DNA of 64,000 bases from contig NC_084769.1 of assembly GCF_028858725.1 (NCBI RefSeq), positions 253,001 through 317,000 of the forward strand, read 5' to 3'. The stretch's first letter is position 1; the number at the start of each line of letters is the position of its first letter. Positions 43,701 to 58,260 of this stretch are shown here, one piece after another. This DNA is from Colius striatus (Eukaryota > Chordata > Aves > Coliiformes > Coliidae). A program made the position numbers and the translations under genes. The notes below the pieces were generated by a model that saw nothing but the letters and a program-made list of their open reading frames with translations, made no database searches and was not told where the DNA came from.

Positions 43701-46700
43701 GAGTGACCACTGATGTATTGGAATTGGTCCTTCAGGCTTCAGTCAAATATGCTTTGTATATGCAGCTGACAGTTTAGAATTAAACTTCTACTTACAGATA
43801 CTACTGATGTTTTCTGCAAGGCAGCCTGTGACATCCATAGTTTGATCTCTACCCTGATTATCAAACAGCTGCCCTGGTATGTTAAGTGCGTTATGGAGCT
43901 TCTCACAAATCATAAAGGTTAGCCTACTCGTAAATCTTTGTAATGCTAGAGGTTGAGAGTGGCAAAGTATAAAACTGTACTGATACAGAGATGCTGGTAG
44001 TGCCAGCAATGTGTTCATGAGTTGGCAATAGGAACGTGGGCTTGGACACCATTGCCACAAATTAAAAAAGCACATTTTTGTAATTTATTGAAAACAGACT
44101 ATTTTTCTCTGGAAAGGATTTGGGGATAGCTGTTTTAATGGATTTGGAAATGTAGTCGTGTCTTTATTCACTGATTACCTTGAGACCCTTGAGTTCAATC
44201 ATCTGCCACAGCATTGATACAGCCACCAATGAACCATGTTCCCAAGTGCCACATTGTTTGGGGATGATGTTATAATCAATAAAAATGTAACCAACGAGTG
44301 CAAGCCATCTTAAATGTTTTCAGAGAAGCATTTATCTAAAGAATGTCAAACTGCATAGTATTAATTTGTGACAGTAATTTAAATAAATGTTTTAAGCAAA
44401 AAATGTAGAACTGTATCAGAAAAAATGTATGTGTGAGCTTGCACAGAAAGACTTGCAAACATTTCTACTCGTGTTGTAGAGCATGCAGTAAATGTGTTAT
44501 TTAGTACATAAGACCAATTGCATCTACTGGTGGTAAAATTAACATGGCTTATTTTGGATTTCAGGGAAGACAAAATTCTTCATGTAAGCTATTTCAGAAT
44601 GGATATGGTTTAGTGTAGGGCTATTATACCTTTTTTCATCTATGTTATAGCAAGTTGGAATTCTGTTTCACATTTTCTTTCAGATGAAGCTCCCTGCACC
44701 TGCATCATAATGAGCTTTGACATGAATCAAAATAATTAGGAGGAGAGATGATTTTTGCTCTCCAGAAGTCCAGTTTTATGCCAGGGAAGCTTTTCTGGTT
44801 TTAAGGAGCTACATAGTAAAAGAATTACAGAATGCAACCTTGTTTCATCAAACTAGAAATTTACATCTCTCTGATGAGTTTTCCTTTGGAGTAATCTTAA
44901 AGACTAGGTGGGGTAGCAACGAATGATGCAACTTCTCTATGTGAAATGTATTTGGGTAGGCTGAGATTTGAAGTGTTCAGAACGGCCGTTCAGACAGATA
45001 AGGCTTTCTTCCTTGATTTAACTTTGGCAAATCTTTTGACAGCCCAAACTTGAACTCCATGACTGCTATGTACTAAAAACTGATACAAAACTTGCAATCT
45101 CTTTCCTTTGACTATGTCTCCATTCAGTGATCATTTGCTTGCATGGCTTTAGTATTTTTCCCCTCATCTCTGTCTTTATATGTGCATCATTCCTCTCCAC
45201 CCAAGAAATTACTGTTTACTTCATTTGTGAAAGAAGATTTTGACCTGCTGCTTTTAATTGTTTTGAGACTGAATATAAAAGTAATCTTGAATAGAGTAAG
45301 GATTATTTGCTACTGAAATTTGTTTCAGAGCTAGATGTGAATTTGCAATGAGCTAATTGCAAGAGCTATTTTACTTCAGTAAGTATTTATGAATTGAGTG
45401 GGAAGCGAACAAGATTCAAGTATAAAACTGAGAACTAAGTATTATTCTAATCAGGTCAGAGTCCACAGCCCTCTTGCTCATTGCACCCATTATAGTGTCT
45501 TTGTCTTCTTTAGCTTGAACTACTATTTCTAAATGAAATTACAGAACTCTGAAACCATACAAAATCTGCAAACTTAACTCATTTTTTAATATTCTTCTCT
45601 ATATCCACCTAAGAACAAATCTAAAACCCAACAAAAATGTTATTGCAAAATATTGCTTAATTTCTCCTTTTCTCCAGAGACTCATATTGAAAAGCTGTAA
45701 CAAATTTACTCACCAAACCATTGGCTACTTGCTAGCATCTTCCCCACAATCACATCACATTCCAAATACGACTGGCTGATGCAAATATGCTAATAGAAGG
45801 CACAAGGTGCTATACAAACCTGCAGAATAATTTGCTACTTATCAAACCAGCTGAATCACTTTTAAGCCAGAATTTAAATGGTTTTCACCTTTTTGGAGCC
45901 TTTTTGAGGCTTTAAAGGAAGAAAAAAAAAGAAAAAAAGAAAAACTGCATAGGAGAAAGCACTCTGCATGAGGTAAAGGCAGACCCTTTAAAGCACATCT
46001 GAATCAAAACGACAGACCATTAAGAGTTATTATCATGAAACACTGATTGATTTATAACACTGGCGTAATGTGTTGCTTGTTAGATGTAAGTAGTGGTTTA
46101 AATATGCAAAAGTGAGAGCTGCAGTAGGTGGGAATAAGAGTGAGTTCTGTGGCTTCATGGAGTTACAGCAACAGTCACTTTGACGTTGCAACCTACATCC
46201 CATCCCAGTATTTCTCAACACTACACCTGTGCTTGTGGTCTGGATTCCAGGAGTAGGAGATGTGCAATGTACTGATTTAGGAGTTACCCACGGGAACAAG
46301 TTCTTGGAGCTAAACAAGATCCTGCTTAGTGCCAAGATGTGTGCACCCTGGCAGAGAGCCTGGTCTTGGACCATGGTAAATATTAGGTGATGTATCCTAA
46401 TTTAAGCCACTTCCCTTTCAATGTAAACCAAATTAACCTCAGGATTACTATGGGTGAGCACTTATGGGTAGCTAAGACTGCCCAACTGGTACACAGGTAA
46501 AAAATTCCAGTAATTTGAGCTTCCACCTTCTTCCTGGTGTAGCTCAATGGTCCCACAGACTGATCTGTACTAGCATTGGCATGATGTACTAACATTGGCT
46601 GAGTCTTTTCCTCCTGCCTAGCCACATGTCTGCTCAAAGACACTAGCACTTGTGTAACCCAGTGATACCTTTCTTCAAGGACTACTTTTGTCTATAAGGT

Positions 46701-47329
46701 TTTTCTGATTTACTGTCCATTCTTAGGCTAGTTCCATGGGCAGCTGAACTCATCTAGTGGCTCATGTCTATCAAAAAGTAATCTCATTGCCTCTTCCATC
46801 TGCCCATCCTTGCTTATCCCCTTTCTTTCTTCTCCTTAGCTCCTGAATCTCCATTGGTGGATGGATATTCACAGATTTTACCCTTCCTTTACAGTGATTC
46901 TCCTCTGTGATTCTTACCTGTGTGAATTTATATCACTAAACTGCTCAAAGCAATCTACGTTTGCAGGGTGTAGGGAGTGGATTGCTTTGTACCACTTTAA
47001 TTGAAGTCAAAATAAAGTCACAGTGTAAGTTAAGAGCAAGAGTAAATATTAGCTGGGAGTGGTGAGGAAGATGTGAGCTGAATGGTATCTCCCTTTTTTC
47101 TCGGTAGTTACCTATTCAATCAGCTTAAGTATCTAATAGAAACATAGCTTTAAACTCCATTCTGCATTTAAGGCAATAACTCAAAGGGATTAAGTAGTAT
47201 CGGACTTAATGACAAATGACTTAACAACAAACAAAGTATCAGCCGGATTATAATAAAATGAATGGATATCTTAAAGGTACTGTACAACTAGCTCAGCAAA
47301 AAGGTTTAGAATTGACTATTTCACTTAGA
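40731..47329. other. AT-rich intergenic DNA, 6.6 kb
   Basis: No gene, CR1 or LTR recognised. A-rich run at ~45919-45945. Confidence 0.5.
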
Positions 47330-47955
47330 AAGGAATGGTCAATGACCATCTCGCCCAACTGCCTGACCACTTCAGGGCTCACCAGAAGTTAAAGCATCTT
47401 ACTATGGCACTGTCCAAATGCTTCTTAAACCCGAACAGGCTTGGGGCATCGACCGTCTCCCCAGGAAGCCTGTGCCAGGGTCTGACCACCCTCGGTAAGG
47501 AAATGCTTCCTCGTGTCCAGTGTGACCCTCCTCTGGCTGCTCCCAGGCGTCCTGCGCTGGATCCAGGGGAGAAGAGCTCAGCAGCTCCCTCTCCACACAC
47601 TCCCTGAGGAAGCCGTGCAGAGCAGTGACGGTGCTCTTCAGCCTCCTTCTCTCCAAACTGGACAAGCCCCAAATCCTCGGCTGCTCCTCCCGGGACGTTC
47701 CTTCCAGCCCCTTCGCCCGCTTCGTTGCCGTCACCTGGACGCGTTCAGGGCCGCTCCGGTCCCTGTGCCCCGGGGCCCAGCCGCTTGCCCAGGGCTGTTG
47801 GTGCGGCCGCAGCAGCGCTGGTGCAGTGGGACACCCGGCTCTGCCGCGGGCGCTGATGCCACACGTGCTGCTGCCTGGGCTGCGGGTTGCCCTCTCGGGG
47901 CCGGGGCACGCTGCTGGCTCCTGTCCTGCCTGCTGCCAGCCAGCACCCCTAGCCT
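47330..47955 (-). mobile_element. GC-rich CR1-like LINE fragment
   Basis: Reverse orientation: CTTCTTAAACCCGAACAGGC, CCCCAGGAAGCCTGTGCCAG, GAAATGCTTCCTCGTGTCCA, GTGACCCTCCTCTGGCTGC, then a very GC-rich stretch with many CpG. It stands out from AT-rich flanks. The first half is confidently CR1-like; the GC-rich half is less certain. Confidence 0.7.
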
Positions 47956-48689
47956 GCATGAGGCCTTTGTGAATTACTTGGAGTGTGTAAGGTAGCCATC
48001 CATGCTGGAACATACAAAGTAAATAAAATAAACACAAATACTCAGTCAGAAACTCAAGAAACATGCCGTTTAGGCTAAACAGAGGAATGGCAGATCACTC
48101 TTAAACAATGTCATTTCATCAAAAAGAAAGCTATGACTTGGATCTGTAAGAGGAGTTAGGTGTATAGTACAAGCACTGCATCTCCCCGTGCCTAGGAGAG
48201 GTAAAAATCAAGTTCCATTTCCTTGTGAGGAAGCGATCTCCCATCTTTTATGAAATGTCCTTATGTTCGCTATTGGCTGGGCCATGTATGTGAGAACCAG
48301 CCACTGGAACCTGTTACGTAGAAAAAGTTAAAAATAATTCAAATCCATGAAAACAGGAAATCGGTTTATGTCTTTAAAAATGTTCTAATAGTCAGACATA
48401 TTCACATAGGCATCACTGGTCTATTTTCACAGAAACAAATGATTCTTCTGGATGAAAAGATAACTTTCACATATATTTTCACATCCAAGATATTGTTTAA
48501 AAATTAAGGGTCTATTTGGAATGTTGATGAAGGTGAATGCATTTATGAAGGCCTCGTTCAAAATCCAATTAGAAAAAAAGTGTTTCCTTCAAAGATGTTT
48601 TTCTTTTGCTGATTTATTCTACTTTCTTTGCTGTCTAAGAATTATGATTTTATGCTGCGTATATTTCTCGTGCCCTATTGACAACACAC
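47956..48689. other. AT-rich intergenic DNA
   Basis: Nothing recognised. Confidence 0.5.
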
Positions 48690-48729
48690 AAGGTCCCTTC
48701 CAACCCTTAAGATTCTGCGATTCTGTGAG
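48690..48729 (+). mobile_element. CR1 LINE 3' tip
   Basis: AAGGTCCCTTCCAACCCTTA followed by GATTCTGCGATTCTGTGA: only the last ~40 bp. Confidence 0.85.
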
Positions 48730-51700
48730 GCTTTAATCAATGCCGTAGTGATACTTATGTATAGTCTATAGTATGAAGCACACATAAACTGTAACGGCCT
48801 GTTGGATCTTTTTGAAATAGTTGTTGTTCTAATACAGAGAGAGAAGAAAAAAGTGGTCTCAACCCCAACAGCATATAAAGTAAATAGACAGGAAAAAGGA
48901 CGCTAGACAGTAGGAGCGTATTTCTTAGTAGGCAGCGGTTTCAGCAAAAAGTCATCATATATTTAAAGGCTGAATCCTAATCCACGTGTGCAGGGGAGTG
49001 TTGTGAAGATGCTTAAGATGCAAGTACTTAAAGATTTCTAAATGCAAGATACTCTTAATACGATTGTCCTGGGAAATAAATTGATTATGCATGTTGGCAC
49101 TTCAGCAGATGGCACCCTTTCCTCTGCTTAAGGTGAGTACAGTTGCCCTGTTCTGTAATGGGGAATGAAGCTCTTCCACAGTCATAGGCTATTTGTTTAT
49201 CGGTTTGGATGTAAAACCAAGATCCTCAGCATTTTTAATTACATATTCTAGGTCATTATTTGCAAGACCTAAGATCCTGATACTCATGTACTCGTTATCT
49301 CCTCATTTGGGAAGTATGAGTCTCTGTTCTGCTTTTTGCAGTTTCAGATTTAACACTATTCCTCTTTGTTTTAAATGGACCGTAATGATGCCATATTTTG
49401 CCAAATAGATGTTGAATTCTACTGCAAGAATGGACAGGATGCCCGTATACTCTTTGCATCTTGGCTTGTTATGTTGCAGTTTGACTCTTTATGTATGAAA
49501 ACTGCTAAATATCTGCAAAATATTTACTGCTGTAACAGAGATACTGCAAAGCCTGGGTAAATAAAATGCATTTTGGATTTAATTGAGTTTTCAAGTATAA
49601 AAATAAGAAGACTATAGCTAGAAACAAATAAGGAAAGAATTCTAAGTGTGCAGACTTAGAGATATGTAATCTATAGGAAATAAAGAAAGCAATAAGACAG
49701 TAGCAAAACAAATTAGTCTATCACAATAATTTATATACCTTAAAATACCACATGCCATATGTACATAGAAAATGGGTTTCTAAAACATACTCCAGGCTCA
49801 ACGATGCTATTGTTTAATGACACAACATCATGTTGTGGGTTTTTTTTTCCTTTTTGTATCTCAGTATCATTTTTCATCAGAGATGCAGTGTGGGTTTCCC
49901 CTCCTTTGTTGTAATGGTTTATTAGCACCAGTTGAGTCAGTAACACTGACTGGTGAAATTAGAAACCTTCTGCTGCAGTAAAAACTGTTTTTCATGTACT
50001 CTTCCTGTTTCTTCTTCCTCTTGTGAGGAAAACCATTCAGAAGAGTAGACCTTGCTCTGGAAAGCTACACATCAAAGCAGATTTATAACTGAATTCTTAT
50101 TGATTAACTGTATCCCAGTCACATACAAAGAGGGGCAACACCACACAGCAAGACAAACTGTACCCTCTCAATCCTGACACTCATACTGCTTTTAAATACC
50201 CCTTAAGAAATTGCTTTGTTGCAAGACATAATGCTGCTTTGTTGTGTAATTTATGTGTACTTTTTGAATGTAATGTGAGAAGGACAAGGTCACTTATTAC
50301 ATCATTGAAATGTCTGAGTGTATCTGGAGATAAGTTATCCTCTTGAATTTTTGAGCATATCCATTGCATCTTCTAATAAATTTACTCCTTTTCTGGTCTC
50401 TCTTGCAAATAAGTCTTGCATCCATGTACCTGTGTGCCATAACACTGGTCTTATTAATTTGTCATTATCAATGTTAGAGATCATTTTATTAATATATTAG
50501 AGGCTTTCTATTCAGCTCCAATCATAAAGGTTGATACGATTTTCCTTTTGCCTTCTGAGTTTTGATCAATTAAGCACTGGTCAGCTTTGAAATCAGGCAT
50601 GGATTTTTTTTAACTGTCTCCTGCTTCATCTTCAAGATCATCTGTCTTAGGCTGTAACATGAGTTTAGCATATTGCTGAACAAGTAATATTGTCTGGGAT
50701 TTAAATAATGTACATCCAGTAGGAACAATATTTGCATTTGAGGAAGAATGGGTTGAATTATGGATTGCTGATTATCTGTGAAGTTAAAAACCCTGATTCT
50801 GTCTATGGAGTGCAAAATACAGATCTGACAAAAAGAAAGCTTAAACCTTTGATTTTTTACAACATAACTTTGTCTACATTGATATACTATGCAGGATTAT
50901 AATATTCTTATGCTAATGTATTTAGATTCCTGTGATTAAATTTGACGTGATTAAATTTAGAATGTGTTTTGTTTGGAAGATGTGATTCAGCCTCTCTACT
51001 TAGAAGATAAAGAACAAATATGGTAAGAAATATTCATAATTTCTCATAATTTAAAACACATTCCTAGAATTAGTTTAATCATTTAGGATCTTTGATTTTA
51101 TATCAAAACTGTGGGTTCTTTTGTTTGCCTTAACAAATAAGTGTGACTGGCAGTTTCATACAAAAAGATAATGCAGGGGACAAAAGAACACATGATTTTA
51201 GTTCCATCACCAAGCTCTATGAACTGCAAGTTAGAGGTGAAAATAAATATAGTAGTCCTTTAAAATAATCAATCTGCATTTATCACCATCAGCTCTAAAC
51301 TAGCTAAGGGTAATGTTTACTTTATGATAAACCGTCATCCGAGCAATTACCTAAAACACATGTATGCAATTAATATTGATTATGGTCCTGAATCCAGATG
51401 GTTACTGGCATTTGAAAAAAGGCCCAAACCAATTCCAAATGACCAGAATGGGGGAACTGAGTTTACATATTATACCTTCCTAGCAATTTTGTCAGAAGCC
51501 CTTTAGATAGCAGTTCTAGACTTTTAAAAGCCTTGAACCATCTAAAGATTCACATAGGACTTTTTAAAGTCTGGTTAAAACTGGTGTTTGAAGTCTTGGG
51601 CTCACAGGTGCCTATTTGATTGGCATAATATTAAATGGCTTATGAGAATCCAACTCACTGTCTTCTGGCTAAATAAAGGTTATATTGTAGATCTTCAATT

Positions 51701-51980
51701 TTGCTTACTAATGGGCTTGGTGCTTTTTACAATATCTTGTCATCAGATGAGTGGGGTTTTCTGTGCTCATTTTCCCCTGTCGTTACATCCTAAGACATGG
51801 CAGCTTTGGCTGATACACCATTTGGAAAGAAGTCCTGCAGTATGAGGTAAGCGTAAGGCAAGCCTGTAGAAGGCTGGTGTTGGGATGCTTATGACCTGGC
51901 AAGATTGCTTCTGAATGATGGAGGAAAAGGTTAGATATGACAGGGGGAAAAATTAACTACTAGTACAGGAATTCGCTTAA
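48730..51980. other. AT-rich intergenic DNA, 3.3 kb
   Basis: Nothing recognised. Confidence 0.5.
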
Positions 51981-52119
51981 TCATCCCTGGAGAGGTTTGA
52001 AAGATGCATAGATGAGGTTCTGAGGGACATGCTTTACTGGTGGGCTTGGCAATGTGAGGTCAGTGTTTGGACTTGATCTTAAGGATCTTTTCCAACCAAA
52101 ATGATTCTCTGATTCTATG
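51981..52119 (+). mobile_element. CR1 LINE 3' end
   Basis: CATCCCTGGAGAGGTTTGAA, a GGACTTGATCTTAAGGATC segment and TTTTCCAACCAAAATGATTC with a GATTCTATG tail. Confidence 0.85.
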
Positions 52120-52261
52120 TATTTCACCCAACTTCTGTTCCACATCTCTTTCTGAAGTTTGTAAAATTGTTCTCTGTGTTCTTTGTTTCCTTTATATTGT
52201 GTATATATAGCGACTAATGAGGGAGTCCTCCAAATATGAAACAGCTTATTTGACCTTAAGA

Positions 52262-52297
52262 TTATTATATAAGCTTATTATGTAAGCTTATTATACT
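52262..52297 (+). repeat. Short tandem repeat around TAAGCTTATTAT
   Basis: Two adjacent copies of a ~15-bp unit containing AAGCTT, with a partial third. Confidence 0.7.
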
Positions 52298-55200
52298 TGA
52301 CCAACTAGTTATTTTTCTTTTTTGTCCACTTTTGCCCAATATATGCTTCCTTCCACTGTGCTTTATAATAAGAAAGAGGAGTATCCTGTTAGAGCCAACA
52401 ATCCAGGACTCATCAGAAACCATCATTACTGTCAAATGAAAACAAAAAAACAAACATGAGAAACTCGTGTCTTTCTCATGTAGGAACAAAGTTAATGAAA
52501 GAAAGGATAGGAATAATGCCAAAAGTTGAAAGAAGTGAGTGATATTACTTTTAGGAAATGTCCTCCATTTTGCATTAAAATATTTAATTTAAAGATTATA
52601 TCTAACCCAGCACCTTCTCCAATCCTTTGTGATAAAAAAATACAGATAGTAGTATATAGACCTTCTTGGAGGAGTAATATCCCTTGGAGGAGTCTGCAGT
52701 CAGCCACATGCATCCATCACACACCTGGCAAAACAGCTGGTCCCACACTGATGGAAAATAGGTGAATGCCAGGAATCAGCTGCTGTCTTCTTCCTATTTA
52801 CTTACTTGAAAACTTTATGAAACTATTAACCAGTGTGTGTGTTGCAGTTGTTTGCTCTGCCAAGAAGATTACGAGAGAGTTTTATACTTGAGTCTTGTAT
52901 AAAGTCAATGTACTACCTTGGTTTTAAATAGTGAAGCAGTGTGTGAGTGTACTGTTAAAGTACATCTTGTCGGGCTCCTGTTCCTGCTTAGAAGATCAAA
53001 TTTCAGTGAATATCAGAGTAAATCTTAAAAATTTATTTGGGACAGATTTTGATGGAGACTCCTTTTCATAGCCCTAAGCCACTATTTTTTTTTCCCTCGA
53101 GATGCCTCTTTACACTGAGAAGGATCTTTTGGAGATATCAGAAACCCATAGCTCCCAAAGACACCTGTATGTTTTTGCCTGCCTTCTTCCTTTCTTCTTG
53201 CACACAGCTGCCTCCTGCCGCCTTTCTGGTAAGGGTCTCTCACATCCTCTGCCATTCCTGGTTTTCAACTTCTTTTGGACTGAAAAAACCAGCAGTAATT
53301 GCATGTCATTTACTGGTTGCTTTTTTTCCCCACGAGTATCTATCGAGTGTAACCATGGAGCATACATCAATTCCAGTATTTTGTTAGACTTCCTGTAGAA
53401 TCACGGTGTCCGTGTGCCCAGGCCTGACGGAGAGACTACAGTGGAGGTGTGTTCTCAAAGGGGACAATGGTGTATTCCTGCTTAACCTGTAGCTGGAGCC
53501 GCTTTAACCCCTGCATAGGTCACAATGCTCTCAGCTGCGTGATTGGGAGACATAATTCCAATACTTTCCCAAGGAAATGAGGCTCATACAAATGCCTTCT
53601 CAGTCACATCGTTCAGAGTCTTGATCAATTTCAGCCTGTTTGGAACAATGGATAGAAATCTCAACAATAACTGCAAGTTTTCTGAAAATCAGTGGCTGTA
53701 CAGGGGTGAATGACAAAATAATAGTAGCTATTTCAGTGATAAACCCAGGGTGCATGGGAGCAAGACACTTCTGAGTCTGAGCCTAAACAGACAGAGGAAG
53801 AAGTTGCTTGCTAAGTCAGAGGTGCTCAGTGAAGATCCTGGGAGAGTGATATAAGCCGACAGCGAGAAAACTTAATGGAGATCTCATTGGCTGGATCTTT
53901 CCAGGCGTGAAGGGGAGTACTATGAATTGATACTTTCAAAAAGGAAAAGAATGGCAGGATGCATATGCTCTGTGTTCTGGTGGAACAGATCTCCTGGCTT
54001 GTTAACACTCTTGTGGATTTGCATTAGCAGAACATGTAATATCCCTTGCTCTGGAAAGGATATCATAAGGACCCTGACATAAACTGGACAATTGTGGTAA
54101 AAGAGTAGTCAAAGGACAAAAATACATAAAAATAATGCTTTCCTGATTCTTCTTTTACTGAAAACTTGTGTTTTGTGCAAACATAAATATTCAGAACAGA
54201 TTTGCTTTAGGTACACCAATAAGCACAGATTAAAGTGGGTGTATGACTAGTGGAACTTGGAAAAGCCTCGTTTCCTTTCCCACTTCCAGAAGGCCACATT
54301 ACATCTTTTTCTGTAGTTAACAATAAGTTAATAGGAGATAGGACATAGAATTAACGCATGAGTTATCACAAAGTTTTTAGACTAAAATCCCTAGTTTTTT
54401 ATCTCAGTTCCCTTGAAGAATCTGAATTTTTAGATGATAGTGAAGCTTAAGGAAAACCAAGTGTTTTATTTATGGAAACAAAAATATTCCTGAAATTAGT
54501 GACAAAATAGAATAGATTTGCTGCCTTTTTCACAAAGTGAGGACTTACTGATTTAATTTGCCACACTTAGAAAGCAACAGTATTTAAAGTCATATTTGAA
54601 TTGAGATGTATGCATAAACTAGTTGTGTCAGAAATGCCAGTATTCTGAGAGCAGGAATCCTGAATGAAACTACCTTTCCAGTCATAGGTCTCAGATTGCT
54701 GCTATGTCATTTTAGCAGTGGCAATACACATCAAATTTCAAGGAGAGGTATTTTAAACAAGTCCTCATGCAGCTGTTACCGCATTGACCATAAATCAATT
54801 GCACTGTTTCAAAGCAACTGAAGTCAAACTGCAAAGCCAGATTATGCTGGCAGTTGTTTGTATGCACAAAATGAAGAAGGACAAGAAGCTTCTACTTCTT
54901 GTACTGTAGTAATGTACACATTAGAAAGGCACATGAGGAATTTATCAATTCAGAGTCAAGAAGTAGACCATGGCTGATTTTTATAAACATGAAAATTAGT
55001 GCAGAACAAGAGTAGACATTAATTTAAATGTAATCTAGTAATTAGAGCATGTATGAGACCTTGTTTATATGGCAGTTTGTTCTGGAGTAAGTAGTCCTGA
55101 TCTGATATATCAGTTTGTATGGATTATGAATTATTTTCTCATTTTTAATATGAGACATATTGGAATACATATTTGCTAACTTTGCTTGACCAGCTTGGAT

Positions 55201-56436
55201 ACTCAGATCAAGCACCTGTGTTTTGTGAAGATCTTTGCTTAAACAACAGCTTTAAATGTATGTCAATTGCAGTTGTGGATACCATACACTTTCATAAAAC
55301 AGGTAGTTAAACTGCAAATTTAGGTAATGAAGATTAATTACTGACCAGCTCTGAAAACTCAGTTTAAGAAAAAAACATTTCATGTCACACGTAGAGATAG
55401 AAAACCTGCTCCCCGGTGTGGTGGTCATTTTCCTTAACTAAAAGACCAACAACTCAATGAATTCTATGCTCCAACTTCTGCAGCAAATGAGTCAGGAATT
55501 CAAAGACGCATCTGCCTCCTTTGTGTACAGCCCTGATACTCCCGATACTGAGCATAAGGAGGCCAAACTGATGACACATATGCACCTTTAGGTCTGTTCA
55601 TTCTTAACTTAGAGAACTTGTCTTTGCACCCTTGATGGCAAAATGCAAGGCCAATGAAGAGATAGAGGATTATTGCTATAATGTGTGTAAATTTTTCGTC
55701 CTTAGATCTGCTCAGCTCATAGATGACTCACATTTAATAGCTGTCAAACTTTGTAATCCCTGACAGGAAGCTAAATTTGAGACCTTTGTCTATTCAGTTT
55801 ACTGAAAAATCCGAAGCAATGGAACAGGAATCCGTTGTCAGTTCTCACTGGTCCCCTCCAAAAGTCTGTTCTTCCTTTCTTCTTTTACAGCTGTCACTCA
55901 GGGTGTGGGGATTCCTTGGCCATCCAAACCTCTACTGCACTGGAGCGTTACTACAGGCATATACATCAATATACAGCTGTCTTTTGTGATGATGCTCTTG
56001 TGCACATGAGCAACCATGGTACTGTGCTCTGGTGTGAATTTTCAAGTGTCCACGAAAGAAGGGTATTTGGATTTTGGGCTTTCTTAGGTGAACCCCGCCC
56101 CCCCGACTCAGAAGATAATGGATGATTGCACTTCTTCTGCATACATCTTAATATATAAATGAAGCTACAGAATGTGAAACCAGCATAGCTCCACTTAGAT
56201 CAGTTTAAACACCATTTGTATGGAAGCGATAATTTCCAAGACTGATTGTGTCAAGCCAGCCCTTCCAAACCTTGGTTGTTATTAGTGGGCTAGTTTTCCT
56301 GTCCTTTCAACCTAGCCTTACTTGAATTCCAACTAGTGTCTGGACTTGGGAGCAAAAAGCCCTATTTCTCAGCTTCCTCAAATTGTATCTGAAGCTTAGC
56401 TTGTTAAACCGGGAAACTTGCCCCCCAATTTATTTT
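52298..56436. other. AT-rich intergenic DNA, 4.1 kb
   Basis: Nothing recognised. Confidence 0.5.
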
Positions 56437-56740
56437 CATAGAATTGTGGAATCATTTCTTACTTTGTGGCCCAAGTAGAAGAACCAGCCCTTGGCCTTGT
56501 TAAACCTCATCCCATTGCCCTCGCTGCAGCCTGGCCAGGGCCCTCTGAAGAGCCTTTCACAGAATCCCAGCTGGGTTTGAATGTTTCCAGAGAAGGAGAT
56601 TCCATCTGGGCAGCCCCTTCCAGTGCCCCCTCACCCAGCAGATCTGTGCTCTTGCCCAACTTGGTGTCATCAGCAAGCTGACTGAGGATACACTCGATCC
56701 TCTCATCCAGGTCATTAATAAAGATGTTATACATAGATCT
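56437..56740 (-). mobile_element. CR1 LINE fragment
   Basis: Reverse CR1: TCATAGAATTGTGGAATCA, CTTGTTAAACCTCATCCCAT, TTGGTGTCATCAGCAAGCTG and GTCATTAATAAAGATGTTA. Diverged but clear. Confidence 0.88.
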
Positions 56741-58050
56741 CCTGACAGCAGCACTATAACGACACTATTAAGGTTAGCTGTTAAGGTTATCTATCTGAGA
56801 CTTACCTTGATCTCTCTTGCTCTATCTACAGATTTCTTGTCTGTCTTCTATGTATACTAAAGTATGTAAAATGACATGAAGTTGGTCTGCAATGAGAATA
56901 CTGCATATTTTTGTCTATTTCTCCTTACTTTTAAACAATGTTTGACACTGGACAAACTTGTTGAACCACCAACACTAAATTTTGACAGCAGATATTTCTA
57001 GTAAAGATCAAACTTTAAAAAAAATCTTTGTCATTAGAATTCTTCATTCAATTTCCACATTTGTATCTCATGGGAAGAGTTATCCCTCTTTCTGTATGTA
57101 TTGAGAGAAAAAGATCCAAAACTCACTTGGGCTTTTTTTATTCTGTAAAATTTAAGACTCGCACTCACAATTAGTCCAGAGGCCTTATTGTTACATTTAC
57201 ATTTTTGTTTACATCGACTGTGTTAAAGCTCTAGGTTCTTGGCTTTGTAGTTCAGATCCAAATACACATCTCCTGTTAAAAGATTCTCCCCTAGCCTCTC
57301 GTTCGGATACCATCAATCTTAATAACAGTTTGAGAAGAGTTTCTACCATTATCTTCAGTACTTTTAATATAGACTTCCATGCCAGAGCTATGTCTGGCAG
57401 TGAAAAAAGGTCAATGAACATGCCTAGTCTAGGTTTTTCATAGTCCTTTCATAAAATACATAGGTTTTAAGGAACAACTACACTTACCTGTATGTGTAAC
57501 TGCTTTGAAAGACAAAAGAAAATAACCTAGTCTCTTGGTTTACATCTAAACTGTGTGTTGGTGGCTACTTCTTTCCCCCATTGTCCACCTCGATTACTCT
57601 GAGCACAAACATGTTCTTACCTACCCTAAACGTTCAGGTGTTTTAAGTTAAGCATTTCAGTTACTGTTGCCTAACGCTTTTTATGTACATAAATTGACTC
57701 ATTTTAGAAGCACCACCCTATCTGACGCCTGCACAGGTTTTAAACAAAGGAGCGTAAACTGGATTTTACTGTACTTAGGAGAATCCTTGCCAATGAGTGA
57801 GGTAGTTGAGAAAATTGTGCAATAAACCACTCCAGTTGAACATGAGGTCACCTCCAGTCAATCTTACACTAGTAAAATCCAACTTCAAGCAGAGATACAG
57901 TTTAATAACCAAAGTAGGACTGGACCCAAGTATGTCTAGGCATTCATAAGCTGGTCTGGTAGTGGGAACACAAACCCTGGGAAAGAGAGAGTCAGTGAAG
58001 TCTGGATCCATCTGGCAGTTTTGCTGCCGTGCTGCACCATACAACCAGGA
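56741..58050. other. AT-rich intergenic DNA
   Basis: Nothing recognised. Confidence 0.5.
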
Positions 58051-58260
58051 GGCAAGGCAGCACCTGCCGTCTCACCACCAGCCTGGCAGCCACTGTGAGC
58101 ATGGCTGGTAGGGCAGAGGCAGCTCTGTCCTGCCACCCCACTCCCTGCGCAGGGCTCTGACCGGGACCGGCTCTCAGCCCGTGGTGAGGGTGAGTGGGCT
58201 GGCGAGCGCTGCCCTGCAAGGGCTGCACTGAGTGCAGGAGGTGCAGCCAGGGCCCTGCTT
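58051..58260. other. Small GC-rich patch
   Basis: About 200 bp of GC-rich DNA (GGCAAGGCAGCACC, GGGACCGGCTC words) in AT-rich surroundings. It may be part of a repeat. No exon seen. Confidence 0.35.
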
